DNA of 11,973 nucleotides. Source: Bacteroidia bacterium. Lineage in GTDB: Bacteria > Bacteroidota > Bacteroidia > NS11-12g > UBA9320. The stretch's first letter is position 1, and each line of letters begins with the position of its first letter. Under the pieces are notes generated by a model that searched no databases, was not told the DNA's origin, and worked only from the letters and a program-made list of their open reading frames with translations. Made by a program: the position numbers and the translations under genes. The DNA is taken from contig JAKMFK010000015.1 in NCBI GenBank assembly GCA_022425465.1, forward strand, positions 1 through 11,973. Reading direction: 5' to 3'. Positions 7,427-11,973 of this stretch are shown in pieces.

Positions 7427-7434
7427 CAAAGGTA
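7427..7434 (-). promoter_or_regulatory. -7 promoter element of the ferredoxin-NADP reductase gene
   Basis: Minus-strand TACCTTTG matches TAnnTTTG exactly and continues as TTTGCAAC, close to the TTTGCAGCC seen before rpsO. It ends four bases before the GTG start codon. Transcription would therefore begin at or within a base or two of the start codon. No clear -33 TTG is visible. Confidence 0.5.
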
Positions 7435-7532
7435 ATTATCTAATAACTCATCTACTATTAAAATGTTTCAGATATTTATGGTTGAATGAGTATTATTTTA
7501 TGATTTAAAATAGAAAAATCGTTCAAGCAAAC

Positions 7533-7540
7533 TAATTTTA
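7533..7540 (+). promoter_or_regulatory. Possible -7 element of the VWA-protein gene
   Basis: TAATTTTA differs from TAnnTTTG only in its last base and ends five bases before the ATG at 7546, almost the same geometry as the divergent reductase promoter. No -33 element is evident, so confidence is low. Confidence 0.3.
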
Positions 7541-7545
7541 CCGCC

Positions 7546-9627
7546 ATGAAATGGGAGCTAACCACTGTCTATTCTACGTGGTTCATATTTGCTTGTATTA
7601 GTCTGGGGGTTTTATACGCTTGGGTATTATATTTCTATAATCAAAAAAATACAGATAGTCTTGGTGGAAAGGTAGTGTATGTGCTTTCATTTTTTCGTTT
7701 TTTACTTGTTGGATTATTGTCTTTTCTTTTAATCGAACCAGTGATTAGACACATGAATTATGTTGATCAAAAACCGATTATGGTCATGCTTGTGGATGAT
7801 TCTAAGTCGATGGACTTAATGAGAGATTCAACTCAAAAAATTATAAATAAGTTAAATACAATTGGAGAAAGCTTGAGCAATGACTATCAAATTGATTTTG
7901 TTCGTTTTGATAAGTCGCTCCATTATGCAGATTCAAAAACAGTTGAATTGAAAGGCAATGAAACTAATATTGGTAGGGCATTACGGGAGGTAAAATCACA
8001 ATATTTTAATCAAAATTTAGGTGGAGTTGTCCTGGTAACAGATGGAATTCACAATGCAGGTGTTAATCCGTTGAGTGTTTCAGAAAACTATAATGTCCCC
8101 ATCTATACCATTGGAATGGGAGATACAAATCAGTATGCAGATTTGAGGATTCAAGATGTGGAATGTAATTCCATGGCTTATCTAGGCAGTAACTTTAAGT
8201 GCTTGGTAGAATTGAAAGCAGATAAGCTGAAAGATAAAGATGCTACTATTCAAATTCTAATAAATGGAAGTGAGGTCAAACGAAAAGATGTTTTTCTGTC
8301 TTCAAATCAATTTTTCAAAGAAATTAATTTTAACTTAGAAGCAACAAAAATTGGAGTAAATCGAATTGATGTTAAGTTGACTGTATTTGACTATGAAAAA
8401 AATAGGAAGAATAATTCCGCAGTGTTTTATATTGATGTGATAGATGGGAAACGAAAAGTGCAGATATGGAGTGAAATGCCTCACCCTGACATAGGAATGA
8501 TGAAATCTTCTATCGCCTCAAATATGAATTATGAGGTCCAAGTAAAAATGAACCAATTTGTAGTTGACAGACAGTTGGACTTGGCGATTTTACACAATTG
8601 GTTTTCAAGTCAAAGCCAGTTGGATTTATTTGAAGAGCTGAAGATGAACGGAGTGCCTGTATTGTGTGTTGTGGGTGATCGATTTAATCCAAGCTATTTT
8701 AATAGAGGTAGCCAGAATATTAAATTTAAAAGCTTTGGAAGAGTCTCTAATTCAACCTTACCCATTTTAAACACAGAATTTAGTTATTTCAATGTTAAAG
8801 AAAAAGCAGGATTGATCAGTCAATACCCACCGCTAAAGTCACCTTATGGTAACTGGCAGGGATTTTCATCAAATGATATTTTTATGTATCAAAAAATTGG
8901 AAATGTTGAAACAAAAGAGCCTCTTTGGTTAATGCATGATGAGAATAGTTATCGATATGGGGTGATTTCTGGTACAGGATTATGGCAGTGGAAGCTGGCA
9001 GATTATGAGCAAAATAAAAATCATGATTTAACGAAATTATTATTCAATCAAGGATTGCAATATTTGTCTGTTGAGGAAAATAAAAAATTATTAAAAGTTC
9101 AGCCAATTAAATCGGAATTTGGTACAAAAGAACCCGTTGTTTTGCAAGGAGAGTTGTATAATCAGGGTTTGGAGTTTGTGAAAGGGTATGAAATTAACGT
9201 ATTGCTAAATGATGAGCAAAAAAAGGAGTATCGCTATACGATGAATGATCAAGATGTAAAATATAGCCTTACACTAAATAATTTGAACCCAGGATCATAT
9301 AATTATGTGGCAAGTGCTGCTATAGGAAGTCAAAAATTATCAGATAATGGATCCTTCGTTGTGATGGATTTGCAAAAGGAATTGATGAATCAAACAGCAG
9401 ACTTTGATTTGCTAAAAAGACTTGCTATCAAGACCAGTGGCCGCTTCTATGAACCCACGATTATAGACTCTTTAGGGTATAATTTGTTAAGCAATAAAGT
9501 GGGTAAAACTCAAATATTAGATCAACATAAATACACGGACTTTATTCGTTTTAGAGTGTTATTTTGGGTGATATTTTTGATATTATCTATAGAATGGTTT
9601 GTTCGCAAATGGGCTGGGGGTTACTAG
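7546..9627 (+). CDS. Membrane-anchored von Willebrand factor A domain protein
   Basis: The 693-residue protein starts with two membrane helices (about 11-31 and 43-66). A VWA domain follows with a complete metal-ion-dependent adhesion site: Asp84-x-Ser86-x-Ser88 in VDDSKSM, Thr140 in GNETNIG and Asp166 in VLVTDG. Next come a beta-rich region (about 195-300), then a segment whose opening VQIWSEMPHPDIGMM resembles the glutamine-amidotransferase-like fold of related VWA proteins, another beta-rich region, and a last membrane helix near 672-687 with the basic tail WFVRKWAGGY. The topology puts the large domain between helices 2 and 3, most likely in the periplasm. This two-helix - VWA - long region - one-helix layout occurs as a conserved uncharacterised family in Bacteroidota, distantly like the Bat aerotolerance proteins. 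Metal-dependent protein binding is probable; the partner is unknown. No moxR, batB or batD neighbour is present. Confidence 0.85.
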   Translation: MKWELTTVYSTWFIFACISLGVLYAWVLYFYNQKNTDSLGGKVVYVLSFFRFLLVGLLSFLLIEPVIRHMNYVDQKPIMVMLVDDSKSMDLMRDSTQKIINKLNTIGESLSNDYQIDFVRFDKSLHYADSKTVELKGNETNIGRALREVKSQYFNQNLGGVVLVTDGIHNAGVNPLSVSENYNVPIYTIGMGDTNQYADLRIQDVECNSMAYLGSNFKCLVELKADKLKDKDATIQILINGSEVKRKDVFLSSNQFFKEINFNLEATKIGVNRIDVKLTVFDYEKNRKNNSAVFYIDVIDGKRKVQIWSEMPHPDIGMMKSSIASNMNYEVQVKMNQFVVDRQLDLAILHNWFSSQSQLDLFEELKMNGVPVLCVVGDRFNPSYFNRGSQNIKFKSFGRVSNSTLPILNTEFSYFNVKEKAGLISQYPPLKSPYGNWQGFSSNDIFMYQKIGNVETKEPLWLMHDENSYRYGVISGTGLWQWKLADYEQNKNHDLTKLLFNQGLQYLSVEENKKLLKVQPIKSEFGTKEPVVLQGELYNQGLEFVKGYEINVLLNDEQKKEYRYTMNDQDVKYSLTLNNLNPGSYNYVASAAIGSQKLSDNGSFVVMDLQKELMNQTADFDLLKRLAIKTSGRFYEPTIIDSLGYNLLSNKVGKTQILDQHKYTDFIRFRVLFWVIFLILSIEWFVRKWAGGY

Positions 9628-9676
9628 ATTTGCTAAAATATTTAAGTATTTATCCGATTTAACTTAAAAAATAGTA

Positions 9677-9684
9677 TACTTTTG
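9677..9684 (+). promoter_or_regulatory. -7 promoter element of rpsO
   Basis: TACTTTTG matches TAnnTTTG exactly and is followed by CAGCCC, as in strong Bacteroidota promoters of ribosomal genes. It lies 36 bp before the rpsO ATG, predicting a leader of about 30 nt. A TTTAAC stretch about 20 bp upstream may serve as a degenerate -33 element. Confidence 0.65.
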
Positions 9685-9720
9685 CAGCCCTTAAATAGAA
9701 ATATTTAGAATTAAGATACG

Positions 9721-9990
9721 ATGCGATTAACAGCGGAAAAGAAATCAGAAATTATAGCACAGTATGGTGGAGATGCCAAAAATACTGGTCATGCGGAGGC
9801 ACAAGTAGCTTTGTTTACACACAGAATTTCGCACCTAACAGAACATCTCAAAAAGAACAAAAAAGATTTTTCTACAGAATTAACCTTAGTTAAACTCGTA
9901 GGCAAGAGAAGATCTCTATTGAATTATATCGCCAAAAAAGATATTGTTCACTACAGAGAGCTCATAAAACAACTAGGTATCAGAAAGTAA
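9721..9990 (+). CDS. rpsO: 30S ribosomal protein S15
   Basis: S15 is a primary 16S rRNA-binding protein of the small-subunit platform and contacts 23S rRNA in the intersubunit bridge. The 89-residue length is standard. The four-helix pattern is clear: EKKSEIIAQYG, then HAEAQVALFTHRISHLTEHLK, the rRNA-binding HLKKNKKDF loop, and LVGKRRSLLNYI with YRELIKQLGIRK at the end. It has its own promoter (9677-9684) and is followed by pnp, the order conserved in many bacteria. S15 often represses its own translation through its mRNA leader, but the roughly 30-nt leader here is short and I see no obvious structure in it. The long structured spacer lies instead after the gene. Confidence 0.97.
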   Translation: MRLTAEKKSEIIAQYGGDAKNTGHAEAQVALFTHRISHLTEHLKKNKKDFSTELTLVKLVGKRRSLLNYIAKKDIVHYRELIKQLGIRK

Positions 9991-9997
9991 CCTTATC

Positions 9998-10128
9998 TGC
10001 CTGCATCAGTAGGTAAATTAAAATTTCTGAAAAAAGTCCTAACCGTGAAAGTGAATTAAGGTATAGATGTTTATACTGCATTTTTTATTTTCAAGTCGAA
10101 TAATTTCTAGCATATTACCTACTGGTAA
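9998..10128 (+). other. rpsO-pnp spacer with mutually exclusive inverted repeats
   Basis: CAGTAGGTAA at 10007-10016 and TTACCTACTG at 10115-10124 are exact reverse complements, so the RNA could close a 98-nt loop. Each arm can instead fold locally. The left arm pairs with 9998-10004 (seven pairs including two G-U, loop ATCA). The right arm folds as TTACC/GGTAA at 10115-10128 with loop TACT. The long-range and local folds share bases and exclude each other. A terminator-like hairpin sits within the big loop. The layout resembles a bistable leader or an RNase processing site; function is inference. Confidence 0.45.
10060..10091 (+). terminator. Weak terminator-like hairpin after rpsO
   Basis: GTATA (10061-10065) pairs with TATAC (10072-10076), with an extra G-T pair outside and a six-base loop. 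Three bases later comes TTTTTTATTTT. The stem is short and AT-rich, so termination would be partial at best. It may attenuate transcription from rpsO into pnp. Confidence 0.35.
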
Positions 10129-10143
10129 GAATAGCTCTAAATT

Positions 10144-10170
10144 TCAACCAAATAGATAAAAAATGGTTGA
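10144..10170 (+). repeat. Inverted repeat in the pnp leader
   Basis: TCAACCA (10144-10150) and TGGTTGA (10164-10170) are exact reverse complements separated by 13 A-rich bases. It lies 38 bp before the pnp start. It could be a hairpin in the leader or a protein-binding dyad; the second arm overlaps a TTGACA hexamer (10167-10172). Confidence 0.45.
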
Positions 10171-10188
10171 CAATTAAAAAAATAACAA

Positions 10189-10201
10189 ACGGTAATACCG
10201 T
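10189..10201 (+). repeat. Palindrome next to the pnp start codon
   Basis: ACGGTAATACCGT is symmetric about its central A (six bases each side) and ends six bases before the pnp ATG. As RNA it could form a five-pair stem with a three-base loop close to the ribosome-binding region; as DNA it could be an operator half-site pair. Confidence 0.45.
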
Positions 10202-10207
10202 ACAATT

Positions 10208-11973
10208 ATGAATGTATTAACACAAAAATTAAGTTATGGTGATGGCAAGGATGTCATTATCGAAACTGGAAAACTAGCACGTCAGGCTCATGGGTCTGTT
10301 GTAGTTACTCAAGGAAAACTAAAATTATTAGCGACAATTGTATCGAATAAAGATGCCAGAGATGGAGTAGATTTCCTACCTATGTCTGTAGATTATCAAG
10401 AGAAATTTGCTGCTGGAGGAAGAATCCCAGGTGGTTTTTTAAGACGAGAAGGAAGATTATCCAATGCAGAAATATTGGTTTGTAGGATTGTAGATCGAAC
10501 ACTTCGACCTTTATTCCCTTCTGATTATCACTCCGAAACGCAAGTAATGATTCAGTTGATATCTGCCGATCCAGAGGTTATGCCTGATGCACTAGTTGGT
10601 TTAGCCGCTTCTGCTGCATTAACCATCACAGATATTCCATTTGAGGGTCCAGTTTCTGCTCTTAGAGTTGGAAGAATAAATGGTGAGTGGGTGATTAATC
10701 CTTATGCTAGTCAAATGGCAGATTCAGATGTGGATTTGATGGTCGCTGGAACTGCAGCAGATATCAATATGGTTGAGGGTGAGATGAATGGGATTTCTGA
10801 AAAGGAAATGGTTGAGGCTCTTAAATTTGCTCATAATCATATCAAAAATGATTGTGCAGCACAACTAGCACTTTGTGATCAAATGGGGGGGCGTAAAGCA
10901 CCACGTGAGTATAATCACGAAACGAATTCAGATGATCTGAAAAAAGAAGTATTTGATGCTACGTATCAGAAGTATTATGATGCAGCTAAAACTCCTTCTG
11001 TTAAAGAAGAGCGAGCAGAAAATTTCAAATCTATTGATAACAAATTTATTGACTCATTACCAGAAGACACGGATGATGTCACTATGACCATGGTGAAAAG
11101 ATACCTTGGAAAATCAAAGAAAGAAGCTGTCCGAAATATGATGTTGGATCTGAAGCAGCGTTTAGATGGTAGAGCATTAAATGAAGTTCGTCAAATTTGG
11201 ACAGAGGTAGATTATCTTCCATCTGTTCACGGATCTGCGTTATTTACTCGTGGGGAGACTCAGTCATTAACATCAGTTACTTTGGGATCTAAATTGGATC
11301 AGCAAATGATTGATAATTATCAAGAGAAGACGTTTAGCAAATTTATGCTTCATTACAACTTCCCTTCTTTTTCAGTGGGTGAGGCTAGGCCAAATCGAGG
11401 ACCAGGAAGACGCGAAATAGGTCATGGTAATCTTGCTGAACGTGGACTTAAACGCATGATTCCAGATGATTTTCCATACACACTTCGAATTGTTTCAGAT
11501 ATTCTTGAGAGTAACGGAAGTAGTTCGATGGCCACCGTTTGTGCAGGAAGTATGGCAATGATGGATGCAGGGATACAAGTAAAAGCAGGTGTTTCTGGTA
11601 TAGCAATGGGTATGGTAGCCGATGATAAGGGTCGATATGCAATTTTATCTGATATCCTTGGAGATGAGGATCACCTTGGTGATATGGACTTTAAAGTTGT
11701 TGGTAATGAGGATGGAATCTATGCATGTCAAATGGATATGAAAGTAGATGGTTTATCATATGAGGTTTTAGAAGAGGCACTTATGCAAGCCAAAGAAGGC
11801 CGTATGCACATATTGAATGAGATGGAAAAAACGATTTCTAAACCAAATCCAGGATTAAAAGATCATGCACCTCAAATTGAGATGATGACTATACCTAAAG
11901 AAAAAATTGGTGCCGTTATTGGTTCGGGTGGAAAAGTAATTCAAGAGATTCAGCAAGAAACAGATGCAATTGT
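10208..11973 (+). CDS. pnp: Polyribonucleotide nucleotidyltransferase (PNPase), cut by the right edge
   Basis: PNPase degrades RNA from the 3' end by phosphorolysis and is a core part of mRNA turnover. The frame stays open from the ATG at 10208 to the window edge, 588 codons of an expected 700 or so. It begins MNVLTQKLSYGDGK. The first RNase PH-like domain holds AAGGRIPGGFLRREGR and IVDRTLRPLFP. An alpha-helical linker follows. The second, catalytic RNase PH domain holds DGRALNEVR, HGSALFTRGETQS, the SNGSSSMA loop and DILGDEDHLGDMDF with the catalytic aspartates. The KH domain starts with IPKEKIGAVIGSGGKVI and is cut after a few more codons; the S1 domain would lie outside. The leader is A-rich without a Shine-Dalgarno site and contains several inverted repeats that may allow autoregulation. 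It lies 217 bp after rpsO. Confidence 0.97.
   Translation, partial: MNVLTQKLSYGDGKDVIIETGKLARQAHGSVVVTQGKLKLLATIVSNKDARDGVDFLPMSVDYQEKFAAGGRIPGGFLRREGRLSNAEILVCRIVDRTLRPLFPSDYHSETQVMIQLISADPEVMPDALVGLAASAALTITDIPFEGPVSALRVGRINGEWVINPYASQMADSDVDLMVAGTAADINMVEGEMNGISEKEMVEALKFAHNHIKNDCAAQLALCDQMGGRKAPREYNHETNSDDLKKEVFDATYQKYYDAAKTPSVKEERAENFKSIDNKFIDSLPEDTDDVTMTMVKRYLGKSKKEAVRNMMLDLKQRLDGRALNEVRQIWTEVDYLPSVHGSALFTRGETQSLTSVTLGSKLDQQMIDNYQEKTFSKFMLHYNFPSFSVGEARPNRGPGRREIGHGNLAERGLKRMIPDDFPYTLRIVSDILESNGSSSMATVCAGSMAMMDAGIQVKAGVSGIAMGMVADDKGRYAILSDILGDEDHLGDMDFKVVGNEDGIYACQMDMKVDGLSYEVLEEALMQAKEGRMHILNEMEKTISKPNPGLKDHAPQIEMMTIPKEKIGAVIGSGGKVIQEIQQETDAI

Noticed and set aside
10885..10891. Run of seven G in pnp as a possible frameshift or phase-variable tract
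   Set aside because: The frame is intact through it and continues with conserved PNPase sequence. A single G7 in an essential gene is not evidence of phase variation, though it is a likely sequencing-error spot.
11448..11642. Minus-strand open frame inside pnp
   Set aside because: It is antisense to the conserved catalytic region of PNPase and has no recognisable features.

Overview
The window looks like a chromosomal segment of a low-GC member of the Bacteroidota. The evidence is a Por/type IX secretion C-terminal sorting domain, promoter elements of the TAnnTTTG type, near absence of Shine-Dalgarno sequences, a thioredoxin-reductase-like ferredoxin-NADP reductase, and the gene order pheT - small coiled-coil gene - zapA - rny. 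I would not go below phylum with confidence; a Cytophagia- or Flavobacteriia-like organism is a guess.

Left part, minus strand (5157 down to 1): pheT (Phe-tRNA synthetase beta chain), a 94-residue coiled-coil protein, zapA and rny (RNase Y) form one tight operon. Directly at the rny stop codon begins a headless remnant of a secreted protein (last part of a cadherin-like repeat plus a T9SS type A sorting domain), followed by a strong intrinsic terminator, and then a new promoter and the first 28 codons of a gene that resembles hutI (imidazolonepropionase) and runs off the left edge.

Middle (5253-7422): a small mechanosensitive channel gene (mscS family) on the plus strand meets a minus-strand pair (ferredoxin-NADP reductase, then an ArsC-like reductase) with zero bases between the convergent stop codons. 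The reductase diverges from a 693-residue membrane-anchored von Willebrand A protein (7546-9627), and both of these genes have promoter-like elements unusually close to their start codons.

Right part (9721-11973): rpsO (ribosomal protein S15) and pnp (PNPase, cut by the right edge). The 217-bp gap between them is rich in inverted repeats that could form competing RNA structures, in the place where enterobacteria regulate pnp. The window therefore carries two central RNA-decay enzymes (RNase Y and PNPase), translation genes and one cell-division gene. There are no transposases, CRISPR arrays, tRNAs or phage genes, and every gap is shorter than 300 bases.

Most of the content is housekeeping. 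The observations most worth following are the orphan secretion-tail remnant fused to the end of rny, the possible ZapB-like partner beside zapA, and the rpsO-pnp intergenic RNA. I see no evidence for a wholly new multi-gene system here.
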